The notes: a model not told the origin generated them from the letters alone. 64,000 bases of DNA from an uncultured Alloprevotella sp. (GCA_944320745.1 CALUIN010000004.1:1-64000); one strand, 5' to 3'. Shown: positions 42,067-52,041, counted from the first letter of the stretch. Made by a program: numbers and translations.

Positions 42067-42093
42067 GCGGGGCCGGGGCTGGCCGCTGAGGGG

Positions 42094-43179
42094 TCAGACG
42101 TCGGCCTCGCGGCGCAGGGGGTAGTCGCCGCGCAGCTGCTCGAAGCGGCCGGGGGCGGCCCGGAGCGCGTCGCTGTCGCGGCGGGGATCGTAAAGGCGGA
42201 TACACTCGGCGGCTTCGGGGCCGAGCGCAGCGGGCGGCGCGGCGGCGGGATTGTAGCGGAAGCCGCGGGGCAGGCGCGGGGGACGTATGTCGAAGTGTGC
42301 GTCGCGCCCGAAGCGGGCCGCCACGGCCTCCAGGGCCATGCGCGTGCCGGTGGCCTTGCCGTCGGCGGAGTAGCCGGCGATGTGGGGCGTGGCGATGTAG
42401 GCCGCGGCCAGCAGGCCGCGGTCTATGCCGGGCTCGTTCTCCCACGTGTCCACTACGGCGGCGCGGACCAGCCCGCCGGCCAGGGCCGCACGCAGGGCTT
42501 CCGTGGCCACCACCTCGCCGCGGCTGGCGTTGATGATGACGGGGCGGCGGCCAAGGGCGCGGAAGAAATCGGGGCCGGCCAGATGGTACGTGGCGTAGCG
42601 GCCGGTGCGGGTCAAGGGCGTGTGGAAGGTGACGACATCGGCCTCGCGGGCCACGTCGGAGAGCGTGGCCGTGCAGGCGGCGGCCGGCGCGGCGGCCTCC
42701 ACGGCGGCGGGCATGCGCACCGCGCCCTCGAGGCGGGGCGGGTCACACAGGAGGAGGCGGCAGCCCCAGCGCCGCAGTTCGGCGGCCACGCGGCTACCCA
42801 CGTGGCCCACACCGACCACGCCCACGCGGCAGCCTTCCAGGCGCAGGCGGCCCTCGGCCTCAAGCAGCAGGAGGCTGTTGCGCACGTACTGGGCCACGCT
42901 TCCGGCGTTGCAGCCGGGGCAGTTGGCCCAGCCTATGCCGGCACGGCGGAGGTAGCCGGTGTCCAGGTGGTCGAAGCCTATGGTGGCTGTGGCCACGAAG
43001 CGCACGCGGCTGCCTTCGAGCAGGGCGGGGCCGCAGTGGGTACGGGTGCGCACGATGAGGGCATCGGCCTGGCGCACGTCGGCCGGCCCGATGGCCGCGC
43101 CGGGCAGGTAGACCGCCTCGCCGAGCCGCTCGGCCCAGCCGCGGATATAGGGTATCTTGTCGTCGATGACCAGCTTCAT
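42094..43179 (-). CDS. pdxB: Erythronate-4-phosphate dehydrogenase
   Basis: 361 aa. It oxidises 4-phosphoerythronate in de novo pyridoxal phosphate synthesis. The D-2-hydroxyacid dehydrogenase fold shows VGVVGVGHVGSRVAAELRRW (NAD site), FHTPLTRTGRYATYHL, IINASRGEVVATEALRAAL and the catalytic-His region IATPHIAGYSADGKATGTRM. The N-terminus MKLVIDDKIPYIRG is typical of PdxB. Last gene of the GH3/Ig-like/DUF3108/pdxB run (20-nt gap). Codon use is very GC-rich. Confidence 0.92.
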   Translation of the reverse strand: MKLVIDDKIPYIRGWAERLGEAVYLPGAAIGPADVRQADALIVRTRTHCGPALLEGSRVRFVATATIGFDHLDTGYLRRAGIGWANCPGCNAGSVAQYVRNSLLLLEAEGRLRLEGCRVGVVGVGHVGSRVAAELRRWGCRLLLCDPPRLEGAVRMPAAVEAAAPAAACTATLSDVAREADVVTFHTPLTRTGRYATYHLAGPDFFRALGRRPVIINASRGEVVATEALRAALAGGLVRAAVVDTWENEPGIDRGLLAAAYIATPHIAGYSADGKATGTRMALEAVAARFGRDAHFDIRPPRLPRGFRYNPAAAPPAALGPEAAECIRLYDPRRDSDALRAAPGRFEQLRGDYPLRREADV

Positions 43180-43199
43180 GCTTCCTTGCCTTATGGCTG

Positions 43200-44027
43200 T
43201 CAGTTCAACTTCGAGGTCTGGGGGTTGCGCAGCCCGGTGGCTCCGCGCAGGAAGGCCTTGGCCGACCCGAAGTTCAGGTACATGTCCAGGCGCACGGGCA
43301 GGTGGTTCTTGTCGTCCGTGACGTAGAAGGTGACGACTTCCTCCTCCTTGCCCGTCTTCTTGTCCTCCTCCACGAAGGAGAATACCAGGCAGCGGTACTT
43401 CGTCCCGGAGTTCTCCATCTTGAACTCCTCCTTGCCGCGGTAGATGATGGACTGCCACTCGCAGTTGTGCCCGTCGGCCATGAGGAAACGGATGCGGTGG
43501 CCCACCTTGAAGTTCGTCGGGTCGAAGGAACGCGCGCGCAGCAGCATGCTTATCATGTCGTAGGCGCAGTATGGGCTTGAGCTGGTCTTGAACTGGGGCT
43601 CCTCGTTGTTCTTCTGGTGGCGCATGCGCACCTGGCTTTTCCCGTTGGGATAGGAGTACCACACTTCGTCGCGCCGGTAGGTCTTTCCCTCGAGGGCGCC
43701 TTTCCTATAATATAAAGGTGAGAGGTTGGTGTGACAGTAAGCCAGGAGCGTGTCGCGCATCACGAAGAAGCGGTCCGCCTTCTTGGAGCCGCGGGTGATC
43801 AGATAGGTGCGGTAGGCGGGATGTCCGCGGTAGGTGGTCATGGTCGTGTTCATGGAGGCGGAGCCTACCTTGATCCAGACGAACTGCCAGTTGAAGTAGA
43901 GGTCGTAGATGAGCGTCTCGCCGCTCTTGAAGGCGGTGTTGGGCGAGGAGCACTGCGCCTGCGCCGTGCCCGGCGCTCCCCAGAGCGCGAGGAAGAGGGC
44001 GGCCAGGATGGGAAAGAGTTTTTTCAT
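43200..44027 (-). CDS. DUF3108 domain protein
   Basis: 275 aa. A signal peptide (KLFPILAALFLALWGAPG) is followed by the DUF3108 domain, with FKSGETLIYDLYFNWQFVWI, YRTYLITRGSKKADRFFVMR and VTFYVTDDKNHLPVRLDMYL. It is probably periplasmic and barrel-like in shape. The function is unknown. In Bacteroidota it commonly lies beside the Ig-like lipoprotein and GH3 genes, as here, so a shared envelope role is inferred. Confidence 0.9.
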   Translation of the reverse strand: MKKLFPILAALFLALWGAPGTAQAQCSSPNTAFKSGETLIYDLYFNWQFVWIKVGSASMNTTMTTYRGHPAYRTYLITRGSKKADRFFVMRDTLLAYCHTNLSPLYYRKGALEGKTYRRDEVWYSYPNGKSQVRMRHQKNNEEPQFKTSSSPYCAYDMISMLLRARSFDPTNFKVGHRIRFLMADGHNCEWQSIIYRGKEEFKMENSGTKYRCLVFSFVEEDKKTGKEEEVVTFYVTDDKNHLPVRLDMYLNFGSAKAFLRGATGLRNPQTSKLN

Positions 44028-44066
44028 GTCGGCTTGCGGTTAGGGGGTTATGGCCCGTCTGGAGTG

Positions 44067-46001
44067 TCAGCGTCCGCGTTCGCGCTCGCGCTCGGCATTA
44101 CGGCTGCGGGCCGTTTGCTTGGTTTCTTCCTTTTGTTTGATAAGTTCGCGCGGCTTCTGCTGCGTCAGGGGCAGCTCGTCCACGCGCCACGTCTGTTCGA
44201 AGTCCCAGTTGGCGCGGATTTCCAGCTTCACGGGGAAGTAGAACACTTCCTCGGGGGCGCGCCCTTCGGCATAGAGGCCGGGGTCCCACTGGCCGTTGCG
44301 GTTGCGGTCGTAGAAGAGGCGCAGGTAGTACGCTCCGGGGCGCAGGTAGAAGAAGTCCGCGCGGCCGCCGCGGGCGGGCTGCTGGCGCTCCACCTTCGTG
44401 TCGGACGAGAGCAGCTGGACCACGGCGGTGGAGTCCGCGCCGGGCAGGGTGAGGAACAGGGAGCCGAAACTCTCCTCCTTGCCGATGCCGAACTCCAGCT
44501 GGAACTTTTTGTTGAAGTTGCCGGACAGGCCCGTGACGGCGGCGGAGTCGACCACGAGGCGGTAGTTCTGCCCATAGCGCCACTCGCCGCGCATGGTGAA
44601 GCCCAGGAGCTGGTTCTCGGCCCTGACGAGTTCGAAGGGCGCCTCGTGCTCCACGCTGTCCTCGACCAGGAGCAGATGGAGCCCGGCCGTGTCGAGGCGG
44701 GTCAGCGGCTCGGCGAAGCGGAACTGGAGGTTTTGGTCGGGCGCCATGGTCCGGCTCATGGGCACGGTGATGCGCAGATAGTCGCGCGGCGGCGTCTCGT
44801 CGGAGTAGTCGCCCCGCTTGTGGCGCCGCTCGCGCCTTTTCTCCCATTTTTCCAGCTCTTCGGCCTTCTGCTTGAGCCTGCGCGCCATGGTCATCCGCGG
44901 CGTGAGCTCGAGCGTGTCCGTACGCTCCACGTTGCGGCCCAGGGAGTCGTCGTAAGCGTCGTAGGCATAGACCATGCGGAGCGTATCGACGGCGGGGATG
45001 GACGTATCGCGCAGCCAGTAGGTGATAGTGTCGTTGCCGGCTGAGCGCTCTTCCAGGAGCAGGCTGTCGGCATTGAAATTGAGGCCGCGCACGCGGGGCA
45101 CTTGCGGGGAGGGGGCCGTAAAATAGACGCGGAACCACTCGGGTTCGGGCCGCTCAGTCTTGAGGAAGTAGCGGCGGGTGTTCTTCTCGTTGAAGGCGAG
45201 CAGGACCACGTTGTCCGGCATGTAGTGCGTGTAGTGCACGGTGTAGATGGTGTCGTAGCGGACGGTGTCGCGCCAGAGTGTATCGTAGCGGACGTCGGGG
45301 AAGGAGCTCGTCACGACGGAGTCACGCATGAAGGCCATCATCTCTCCGCGGCTCATCTTGAAGTCGTTGTCCATGTCGCGCAGGGCGTAGATGCGGTAGG
45401 CGCCGGGCGCTACGCCTTTGATGGAGAAGTGTCCGCTTCCGTCGGTCCTGGCTACGCGGTCGAAGGGCTTCGCGGTGAAGGCGGAGTCGGCCAGGTCGGC
45501 GTGGAGGCCCACGAGGATGCCTTTGATGGGCTCCAGGTTGTCGGCCTGGAGCACGTGGCCGGCCACTTCCATGGTATCGAGGTCGGCGCCGGTGGAGAAA
45601 TAGTAGGTGAAGTTGCCCAGGGGATTTCCCTCGTTGGAGTCTTCTATGGCGTCGGAGAAGTCAATGGTGTAGGTCGTATTCGGGCGCAGCGTGTCGAGCA
45701 GCTCGACCGTGATGCGGCGGCCCGCTACGCGTATCTCGGGCATCTCGGTCTGCGGGGGCGAGACGATGACTTTTTCCGACGCGTTCTGTATGCGCACGAG
45801 TTCGTCGAACTGGAGGGTGACGCGGCGGGCGTCGCTGGAGCGCGCGCCCAGCTGCGGCGTCATGCCCACGATGTGGGGCGGCGTCTCGTCGTAGGGTCCG
45901 CCGTCGGGGCCGGTGCCGGGGTTGGCGCAAGCGGCGGCCAGCAGGGCGGAGACCAGAATCAGGAGAAACAGGCGCCAGGGGCGCTTTGCGTTGTCGTACA
46001 T
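44067..46001 (-). CDS. Ig-like domain lipoprotein
   Basis: 644 aa. Its signal peptide ends in the lipobox LLAAAC (Cys25), followed by ANPGTGPDGGPYDETPPHIV. A Big_5/SbsA-type Ig-like domain covers about residues 38-135 (RRVTLQFDELVRIQNASEKV, LRPNTTYTIDFSDAIEDSNE). A carboxypeptidase-regulatory-like domain follows (GSGHFSIKGVAPGAYRIYAL), then a long region with a charged helix (LKQKAEELEKWEKRRERRHK). It ends in an Arg/Glu-rich tail. It is predicted to be anchored in the envelope. The function is unknown. It is co-operonic with GH3 and DUF3108. Confidence 0.88.
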   Translation of the reverse strand: MYDNAKRPWRLFLLILVSALLAAACANPGTGPDGGPYDETPPHIVGMTPQLGARSSDARRVTLQFDELVRIQNASEKVIVSPPQTEMPEIRVAGRRITVELLDTLRPNTTYTIDFSDAIEDSNEGNPLGNFTYYFSTGADLDTMEVAGHVLQADNLEPIKGILVGLHADLADSAFTAKPFDRVARTDGSGHFSIKGVAPGAYRIYALRDMDNDFKMSRGEMMAFMRDSVVTSSFPDVRYDTLWRDTVRYDTIYTVHYTHYMPDNVVLLAFNEKNTRRYFLKTERPEPEWFRVYFTAPSPQVPRVRGLNFNADSLLLEERSAGNDTITYWLRDTSIPAVDTLRMVYAYDAYDDSLGRNVERTDTLELTPRMTMARRLKQKAEELEKWEKRRERRHKRGDYSDETPPRDYLRITVPMSRTMAPDQNLQFRFAEPLTRLDTAGLHLLLVEDSVEHEAPFELVRAENQLLGFTMRGEWRYGQNYRLVVDSAAVTGLSGNFNKKFQLEFGIGKEESFGSLFLTLPGADSTAVVQLLSSDTKVERQQPARGGRADFFYLRPGAYYLRLFYDRNRNGQWDPGLYAEGRAPEEVFYFPVKLEIRANWDFEQTWRVDELPLTQQKPRELIKQKEETKQTARSRNAERERERGR

Positions 46002-46041
46002 GTGCAGCGGGGGTTTCCCGGCGGGCGGTGCCGCCGGCGTG

Positions 46042-47550
46042 TTAATGGTTCAGGGCGAGCACCTGGTCGATGACCTCGCGGTTGTTGGCCAGGCGGGGCA
46101 CCTTGTGCTGGCCGCCCAGGCGGCCGCGGCTCTTGAGCCAGTCGTTGAAGAGGCCGGGACGGGCCTTGACCACCTCGAGCGGCTGTAGGGTCAGGTTCTT
46201 GTAACGCTTGGCCTCATAGTCGGAGTTGACGGTCTGCAGCGCGCGGTCCAGGATGGCGGCAAACTGCTGCAGGTCCGCCGGCTCGCGCTCGAACTCTATG
46301 ACCCACTGGTGGCGGCAGCGTCCCGCCTCGTCCATAAACACGGGCGCGGCCGTGTATTCGCTCACGATGGCGCCCGTCTGGCGGCAGGCCTCCTCCAGGC
46401 CCCGCTCGGCGTTGTCCACGATGAGCTCCTCGCCGAAGGCGTTGATGAAGCTCTTCGTGCGGCCCGAAATGACGAACTTGTAGGGCGCAACGGAGGTGAA
46501 GCGCACCGTGTCGCCGATCTGGTAGCGCCACAGGCCGCAGGACGTGGAGATGACAATCGCGTAGTTATGGCCCGGCTCGACGGCCCATAGGGGCAGCACC
46601 GTGGGCTGCGTGCGGCCCACTTCCTCGAGGGGGATGAACTCGTAGAACACGCCGTAGTCGAGCATGAGGAGCATGGCCGCGTCGGACGGGTCGTTCTGCA
46701 GGCCGAAGAAGCCCTCGGAGGCATTGTACGTCTCCATGTAGTGCATGCGGGGCGAACGGATCAGGCGGCGGTACTGCTCACGGTAGGGAGCGAAGGCCAC
46801 GCCGCCGTGGAAGAACACCTCGAGGTTGGGCCACACCTGCTCCAGGCTGGACTTGCCCGTGATTTCGAGCACGCGGCGGACCACGGCCATCATCCACGAG
46901 GGCACGCCGCTCAGGTTCGTCACGTTTTGCCGCGAGGCTATCTCGGCGATGCGGTCGCGTTTCTCCTCGAAGTCGGAGAGCAGGGCCACGTGCTTGGGCG
47001 GCGTGCGCACGAGGTTGACCAGCGGGTTGATGTTCTCTATCAGGATGGCGCTGAGGTCGCCCACGAGGGAGTGGGGCAGGTCGTAGTTGGGCGCATGGGA
47101 GCCGCCCAGGATGAGCGAGCGGCCGTCGAAGAGGCGGCTGCCGGGCACGTTGCGCAGGTAGAGGGCCACGGCATCACGGCCGCCGGCGTAGTGGATGCCG
47201 TGCAAGCCGTCGGGGCTTACGGGGATGAACTTGCTCTTGTCGTTGGTCGTGCCGGAGGACTTGGCGTACCAGCGTACGCGACCGGGCCAGAGCACGTCGG
47301 CCTCGCCGTGGCGCATGCGGTCGATGTATCCTTTCAGCTCCTCGTAGGTGCTGACGGGGACGGCGGCGGCAAACTGGTCGTAGTTGCGCAGGCCGTCGTA
47401 GCCGTAGGCGCGGCCCCAGACCGTGTCCGCGGCGCGGGCCACGAGCTGGGCCAGCACGCCGCGCTGTATCTCGCCCGCCTCGGCGGCATAGCGGTCTATG
47501 GCGCGGAGGCGGCCGTTAAAGGCAGGTTTCAGTATGTCCGTTAGGTTCAT
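46042..47550 (-). CDS. GH3 auxin-responsive-promoter family protein
   Basis: 502 aa. This is the bacterial GH3 family, an acyl-adenylate/thioester-forming superfamily member related to plant amino-acid conjugases. RVRWYAKSSGTTNDKSKFIP is the ATP-binding loop. NVTNLSGVPSWMMAVVRRVL, MHYMETYNASEGFFGLQNDP and FVISGRTKSFINAFGEELIV are further conserved blocks. The substrate in Bacteroidota is not known. The start MNLTDILKP is the family start, and the frame open further upstream is not protein-like. First gene of a four-gene operon ending in pdxB. Confidence 0.92.
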   Translation of the reverse strand: MNLTDILKPAFNGRLRAIDRYAAEAGEIQRGVLAQLVARAADTVWGRAYGYDGLRNYDQFAAAVPVSTYEELKGYIDRMRHGEADVLWPGRVRWYAKSSGTTNDKSKFIPVSPDGLHGIHYAGGRDAVALYLRNVPGSRLFDGRSLILGGSHAPNYDLPHSLVGDLSAILIENINPLVNLVRTPPKHVALLSDFEEKRDRIAEIASRQNVTNLSGVPSWMMAVVRRVLEITGKSSLEQVWPNLEVFFHGGVAFAPYREQYRRLIRSPRMHYMETYNASEGFFGLQNDPSDAAMLLMLDYGVFYEFIPLEEVGRTQPTVLPLWAVEPGHNYAIVISTSCGLWRYQIGDTVRFTSVAPYKFVISGRTKSFINAFGEELIVDNAERGLEEACRQTGAIVSEYTAAPVFMDEAGRCRHQWVIEFEREPADLQQFAAILDRALQTVNSDYEAKRYKNLTLQPLEVVKARPGLFNDWLKSRGRLGGQHKVPRLANNREVIDQVLALNH

Positions 47551-47633
47551 GATTGCGCAAAGGCTTGATATCTTGTTTCGATAGGCCCGCGCGCCGGCGC
47601 CGCGTCTGTGCGCGCCGCGTGCCGGAGCCGCCA

Positions 47634-47641
47634 CAAAGTTA
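47634..47641 (-). promoter_or_regulatory. -7 box of the GH3 operon
   Basis: TAACTTTG on the minus strand, 84 nt upstream of the ATG. Confidence 0.65.
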
Positions 47642-47742
47642 GGTATTTTTTTTCATTGCGGCCCCGTAGCGCCGCGCGCAATGCGCTTTTGGCCCACCCG
47701 CGCCCCCGACGGAGGCGCCAGCTCCGGACGGACTGCGCGGCG

Positions 47743-47826
47743 ACGGGGCTAAGGCGCGTAGCGACGGGAATAGGGCGAGTTCCGACGGGGATAGGGCGCG
47801 TGGCGGCGGGGTCAAAGGCTGGCCGC
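47743..47826 (+). repeat. 21-bp tandem repeat array F (3 clear units, 1 decayed)
   Basis: Units at 47743, 47764 and 47785: ACGGGGCTAAGGCGCGT + AGCG, ACGGGAATAGGGCGAGT + TCCG, ACGGGGATAGGGCGCGT + GGCG. A decayed unit follows at 47806. It lies between the divergent GH3 and cysS promoters, like array A between pckA and upp. The rest of this 390-bp gap holds only the two promoters. Confidence 0.9.
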
Positions 47827-47897
47827 CCTGCTCCAGGGCGCGCGGGCGCGAAGCGAAGAAGTGGGTCGCGGGCAATGCGTCTCTCAACTTTTCTCCG

Positions 47898-47905
47898 TAT
47901 CTTTG
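47898..47905 (+). promoter_or_regulatory. -7 box of cysS
   Basis: TATCTTTG, 36 nt upstream of the ATG at 47941. Confidence 0.65.
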
Positions 47906-47940
47906 CACACCCAGCATTTATCAACCAAAAGCAACGGATC

Positions 47941-49425
47941 ATGGAACATAAACTTTATCTCTACAATACGCTTTCCCGCAAGAAGGAAGAGTTCGTCCCC
48001 GTCCATGAAGGACACGTGGGCATGTACGTCTGCGGCCCCACCGTCTACGGCGACGCCCACCTGGGCCATGCGCGGCCGGCCATCACGTTCGACCTGGTCT
48101 ACCGCTACCTGCGCCACCTGGGCTACAAGGTGCGCTACGTGCGCAACATCACGGACGTGGGCCACCTGGAGCACGACGCGGACGAGGGCGAGGACAAAAT
48201 CGAGAAGAAGGCCCGCCTGGAGCAACTCGAGCCCATGGAGGTGGCGCAGTACTACACGAACCGCTTCCACGCGGCCATGGATCGCCTGGGCGTGCTGCCG
48301 CCCAGCATCGAGCCCCACGCCACGGGGCACATCATCGAGCAGGAGCAGCTCGTGCAGCGCATCCTGGACAACGGCTTCGCCTACGTGGTGAACGGCTCGG
48401 TCTACTTCGACGTGGAAAAATATGACCGTGCGTACCACTACGGCGTACTCTCGGGCCGCAACCTCGAGGACGTGCGCAACGCCAGCCGCGAGCTCGACGG
48501 CGTGGGCGAGAAGCGCCACCAGGTGGACTTCGCCCTGTGGAAAAAGGCGCAGCCGGAGCACATCATGCGCTGGCCCTCGCCCTGGAGCGACGGCTTCCCC
48601 GGCTGGCACTGCGAGTGCACGGCCATGGGGCGCAAGTATCTGGGCGCGCACTTCGACATCCACGGCGGCGGCATGGACCTTGTCTTTCCGCACCACGAAT
48701 GCGAGATAGCGCAGGCCGTGGCCGCACAGGGCGAGCCCATGGTGAAGTACTGGATGCACAACAACATGATCACCATCAACGGGCAGAAGATGGGCAAAAG
48801 CCTGGGCAACTTCATCACGCTCGAGGAGTTCTTCACCGGCAACCACCCGAAGCTCGAACAGGCCTACTCGCCCATGACCATCCGCTTCTTCATCCTCCAG
48901 GCCCACTACCGCTCGACCGTGGACTTCAGCAACGAGGCCCTGCAGGCCTCCCACAAGGGGCTGGAACGCCTCATGGAGGGCATGGCCCAGCTGGAGCGCG
49001 TGCAGCCCGAAGCAGGGGGCAAGACGGACCGCGGCATGGCCAACGAGCTGGCCGCGAAATGCTACGCCGCGCTCGACGACGACTTCAACTCGCCCATCGT
49101 CATCAGCCACCTATTCGAGGCCTGCCGCGCCATCAACCAGATGGCGGACCGCAAGCTCAGCATCACGCCCGACGGCCTGGAGGCCCTGCGCGCCACGTTC
49201 CGCACGTTCGCCTGCGACATCCTGGGCCTGCAGCCCGAGGCGACGGGCAACGCCCAGCGCGAGGAAGCCTTCGGAAAAGCCGTCGACCTGCTGCTCGACC
49301 TGCGCGCCAAGGCCAAAGCCGCCAAGGACTGGGCCACAAGCGACCAGATCCGCGACGAGCTCGCCGCCCTGGGCTTCGAGGTGAAGGACACGAAGGAGGG
49401 CGCCACCTGGCGCCTGGACAAGTAA
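47941..49425 (+). CDS. cysS: Cysteinyl-tRNA synthetase
   Basis: 494 aa. It charges tRNA-Cys. The HIGH-type motif is [20 protein letters not shown] and the KMSKS-type motif [15 protein letters not shown]. Zinc ligands include the Cys in [10 protein letters not shown] in [10 protein letters not shown] and the [11 protein letters not shown] region. The N-terminal start [18 protein letters not shown] is the family start, below a -7 box. It is followed after 36 nt by a nudix gene. Confidence 0.97.
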   Translation: MEHKLYLYNTLSRKKEEFVPVHEGHVGMYVCGPTVYGDAHLGHARPAITFDLVYRYLRHLGYKVRYVRNITDVGHLEHDADEGEDKIEKKARLEQLEPMEVAQYYTNRFHAAMDRLGVLPPSIEPHATGHIIEQEQLVQRILDNGFAYVVNGSVYFDVEKYDRAYHYGVLSGRNLEDVRNASRELDGVGEKRHQVDFALWKKAQPEHIMRWPSPWSDGFPGWHCECTAMGRKYLGAHFDIHGGGMDLVFPHHECEIAQAVAAQGEPMVKYWMHNNMITINGQKMGKSLGNFITLEEFFTGNHPKLEQAYSPMTIRFFILQAHYRSTVDFSNEALQASHKGLERLMEGMAQLERVQPEAGGKTDRGMANELAAKCYAALDDDFNSPIVISHLFEACRAINQMADRKLSITPDGLEALRATFRTFACDILGLQPEATGNAQREEAFGKAVDLLLDLRAKAKAAKDWATSDQIRDELAALGFEVKDTKEGATWRLDK

Positions 49426-49461
49426 AGGCGCCGCCCGCCGCAATGCCCCGCGGGACAGACT

Positions 49462-49857
49462 ATGGAAAAAAGACATCTGACCGTCGTGGCCGCGGCCGTC
49501 GCAGGGCCTGAAGGCATCCTGTGCGTGCGCCGCGGCCCCACGCCCTACCCCTACACCAGCCTGAAGTACGAGTTCCCGGGCGGCAAGGTGGAGCCCGGCG
49601 AAACGCCCCAGGAGGCCCTGCGCCGCGAACTGCGTGAGGAGCTCGACCTGGAAGTCGGCGTGGGCCCGCTGCTCGCCACCGTGGACCACGAATACCCCGA
49701 CTTCCGCATCACGCTGATCGTCTACCGCTGCACGCCGCGCTCCGGCCTGCGGCTCAAGGAGCACGCCGACGCCCTCTGGCTGCCGCCCGGCCGGCTGGAG
49801 TCTCTGGACTGGGCCGCCGCGGACCGGCAAGCCCTCTCGCACATAAAGTTTTGTTAA
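49462..49857 (+). CDS. Nudix hydrolase, MutT-like
   Basis: 131 aa. The nudix box is complete (GX5EX7REUXEEXGU in GKVEPGETPQEALRRELREE then LDL). The short length, the start HLTVVAAAVAGPEGILCVRR, and EHADALWLPPGRLESLDWAA resemble the 8-oxo-dGTP/MutT group that removes oxidised nucleotides, but the substrate cannot be fixed from sequence. It probably shares the cysS transcript. Confidence 0.88.
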   Translation: MEKRHLTVVAAAVAGPEGILCVRRGPTPYPYTSLKYEFPGGKVEPGETPQEALRRELREELDLEVGVGPLLATVDHEYPDFRITLIVYRCTPRSGLRLKEHADALWLPPGRLESLDWAAADRQALSHIKFC

Positions 49858-49894
49858 AACCCTGCCGCCATGCACGCGGGCGGGCAGATTGTTG

Positions 49895-49902
49895 TATTTT
49901 TG
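49895..49902 (+). promoter_or_regulatory. -7 box of the ftsX operon
   Basis: TATTTTTG, 60 nt upstream of the ftsX ATG at 49962. It heads the run ftsX to folK. Confidence 0.65.
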
Positions 49903-49961
49903 TACGAATTTTCGCGACTTGCACCCGCACGGGAGGCAGGCCGCGCCTTTCACCACTGTCT

Positions 49962-50837
49962 ATGGGAAAGAAAAAGAAACGTAACGGCGGCACCTTCAAC
50001 ACCGTCACCTCCTGCATCAGCACAGCGCTCGTGCTCATCCTGCTGGGCACGGTGGTGCTCTTCGTTACGATGGCCGGCAACTTCAGCCGGTCCGTGCGCG
50101 AGAACTTTACCGTGGAAGTCCTGCTCGACGACAGCATCGCCGACGCGGAGCTGGACCTGCTGCGCAGCGAACTGCTGGCGCAGCCCTACGCCAAGCAGGT
50201 GACCTACATCTCCAAGGAGCAGGGCACACGCGAAATGATGGAGACCCTCGGCGCCCGGCCGGAGGACTTTCTGGGCGGCAGCCCCATCCCCGCGGAGTTT
50301 GAGGTGTACCTGCGCGCCGACTACGCCAACGCCGACAGCCTGAACCGCTACCTGCCGGCCCTCAAGGCGCGCCCCCACGTCAAGGAACTGGTCTATCCGC
50401 TCGACCTGATGGACACGATGAACCACAGCATCCGCGTGGTGAGCCTGGTGTTGCTGGGCGTGGCCGTATTGCTGGCGTTCGTCTCTTTCGCCCTGATCAA
50501 CAACACCGTGCGCATGAGCATCTACGCCCGCCGCTTCAGCATCCACACCATGAAGCTCGTCGGCGCGCGCCGTAGCTTCATCCGCCGGCCGTTCATGCGC
50601 CGGGCCTTCTGGATAGGCCTCGTGGCCGCACTCGTGGCCGACGGCGTGCTGCTCGGCGGCATGCTCTACCTCATCCGTATGAACACAAACGACGAGTTCG
50701 AGGTGGTCACCCCGTTCGTCATGGGCACGACGCTGGGCAGCGTCCTGGCCTGCGGCCTGCTGCTCACGCTCGTCTGCACGTTCTTCTCCGTGAACCGCCA
50801 CCTGCGCATGACCACCGAGCAGATATACCTGAAATAA
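49962..50837 (+). CDS. ftsX: Cell-division ABC transporter permease FtsX
   Basis: 291 aa with four transmembrane helices (TALVLILLGTVVLFVTMAG; VVSLVLLGVAVLLAFVSFAL; IGLVAALVADGVLLGGMLYL; LGSVLACGLLLTLVCTFFSV) and an extracytoplasmic domain between the first two (ENFTVEVLLDDSIADAEL). With FtsE it controls peptidoglycan hydrolases during division. ftsE is not adjacent, as usual in Bacteroidota. The start MGKKKKRNGG lies below the -7 box. The longer upstream frame is rejected. Confidence 0.92.
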   Translation: MGKKKKRNGGTFNTVTSCISTALVLILLGTVVLFVTMAGNFSRSVRENFTVEVLLDDSIADAELDLLRSELLAQPYAKQVTYISKEQGTREMMETLGARPEDFLGGSPIPAEFEVYLRADYANADSLNRYLPALKARPHVKELVYPLDLMDTMNHSIRVVSLVLLGVAVLLAFVSFALINNTVRMSIYARRFSIHTMKLVGARRSFIRRPFMRRAFWIGLVAALVADGVLLGGMLYLIRMNTNDEFEVVTPFVMGTTLGSVLACGLLLTLVCTFFSVNRHLRMTTEQIYLK

Positions 50838-50913
50838 GCCGTGCCCGGCTCGTCCGCCGCCACCCGGCGGCGGCACACAGCGCAGCCCTTCCGCACAACA
50901 ATCATCCCTTGAT

Positions 50914-51192
50914 ATGAACAACAAAAACCATTTCGCGTTCGACCGCGTCAACTTCATCCTGCTGGCCATCGGTATGGCCATCGTCATCATCGGCTTCGTG
51001 CTGATGTCCGGCCCCGGCTCGCAGGAACACACGTTCAACCCCGAAATCTTCAGCGCCCGCCGCATCAAGGTCGCTCCCGTGGTCTGCCTCTTCGGCTACC
51101 TTTTCATTATCTACGCCATTATCCGCCGGCCGCGCGACAAGAAGGAGAGCGGCGCGAAGGAAGTTCCCACTCATAACGCGACCGAAGCATGA
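50914..51192 (+). CDS. DUF3098 membrane protein
   Basis: 92 aa. Two transmembrane helices (FILLAIGMAIVIIGFVLMSG and VAPVVCLFGYLFIIYAII) flank a loop with HTFNPEIFSARRI, the DUF3098 signature. It is found in Bacteroidota between ftsX and uppP. The function is unknown. Its TGA overlaps the uppP ATG (ATGA, 51189-51192), so the two are translationally coupled. Confidence 0.92.
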   Translation: MNNKNHFAFDRVNFILLAIGMAIVIIGFVLMSGPGSQEHTFNPEIFSARRIKVAPVVCLFGYLFIIYAIIRRPRDKKESGAKEVPTHNATEA

Positions 51193-52031
51193 CCTGGCTG
51201 GAAACCATCATCATCGCCGTCGTCGAGGGACTGACGGAGTTTCTCCCCGTCTCCTCGACCGGGCACATGATCATCACGCAAAGCCTCCTGGGCATGGAGA
51301 GCACGCCCTTCGTGAAGGCTTTCACCGTCATCATCCAGTTCGGCGCCATCCTGTCCGTGATATGCCTCTACTGGCGGCGCTTCTTCTACCCCGAGACCAT
51401 GAAGACGAAGGGCTACACCTGGTGGCAAGCCATCTGGCGCTTCTACCTGCGGCTCATCGTCGGCGTCATCCCGGCCGTGGTCCTCGGTCTGGCCTTCAAC
51501 GACTTCATCGAGTCGAACCTGGGCAACGTGACGCTCGTGGCCGTGATGCTCATCATCGGCGGCGTGTTCATGCTCTTCTGCGACCGCATCTTCAACAAGG
51601 GCTCCGAGGACACGCCCCTCACCTATAAGCGTGCCTTCATCATCGGCCTCATCCAGTGCGTCTCCATGATACCGGGCGTGTCGCGCTCGCTGGCCACGAT
51701 CGTGGGCGGCATGGCGCAGAAGCTGACACGCAAGGCCGCCGCCGAGTTCTCCTTCTTCCTGGCCGTCCCGACCATGTTCGGCGCCACCTGCCTGGAGGGA
51801 TACAAGCTCATCAGCCACGGCGACGGCAACCTGCTCATGGAGGGCAACAACCTGGCCGTACTGCTGCTGGGCAGCGTCGTTGCCTTCTTCGTAGCCATCC
51901 TGGCCATCAAGTTCTTCATCAACTTCGTCGCGAAATACGGCTTCCAGGCCTTCGGCTGGTACCGCATCGTCGTCGGCGCGGCCATACTGCTGCTGGGCCT
52001 GGCGGGCTACGAACTGAAAATGGTGGATTAA
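51189..52031 (+). CDS. uppP: Undecaprenyl-diphosphatase
   Basis: 280 aa, multi-pass membrane protein. It dephosphorylates undecaprenyl diphosphate to recycle the carrier lipid for peptidoglycan and glycans. Signatures are the N-terminal VEGLTEFLPVSSTGHMIITQ and, in the second half, SMIPGVSRSLATIVGGM. The BacA-family length is normal. It is coupled to DUF3098 and followed by truB after 10 nt. Confidence 0.96.
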   Translation: MTWLETIIIAVVEGLTEFLPVSSTGHMIITQSLLGMESTPFVKAFTVIIQFGAILSVICLYWRRFFYPETMKTKGYTWWQAIWRFYLRLIVGVIPAVVLGLAFNDFIESNLGNVTLVAVMLIIGGVFMLFCDRIFNKGSEDTPLTYKRAFIIGLIQCVSMIPGVSRSLATIVGGMAQKLTRKAAAEFSFFLAVPTMFGATCLEGYKLISHGDGNLLMEGNNLAVLLLGSVVAFFVAILAIKFFINFVAKYGFQAFGWYRIVVGAAILLLGLAGYELKMVD

Positions 52032-52041
52032 CCCCGTGCCT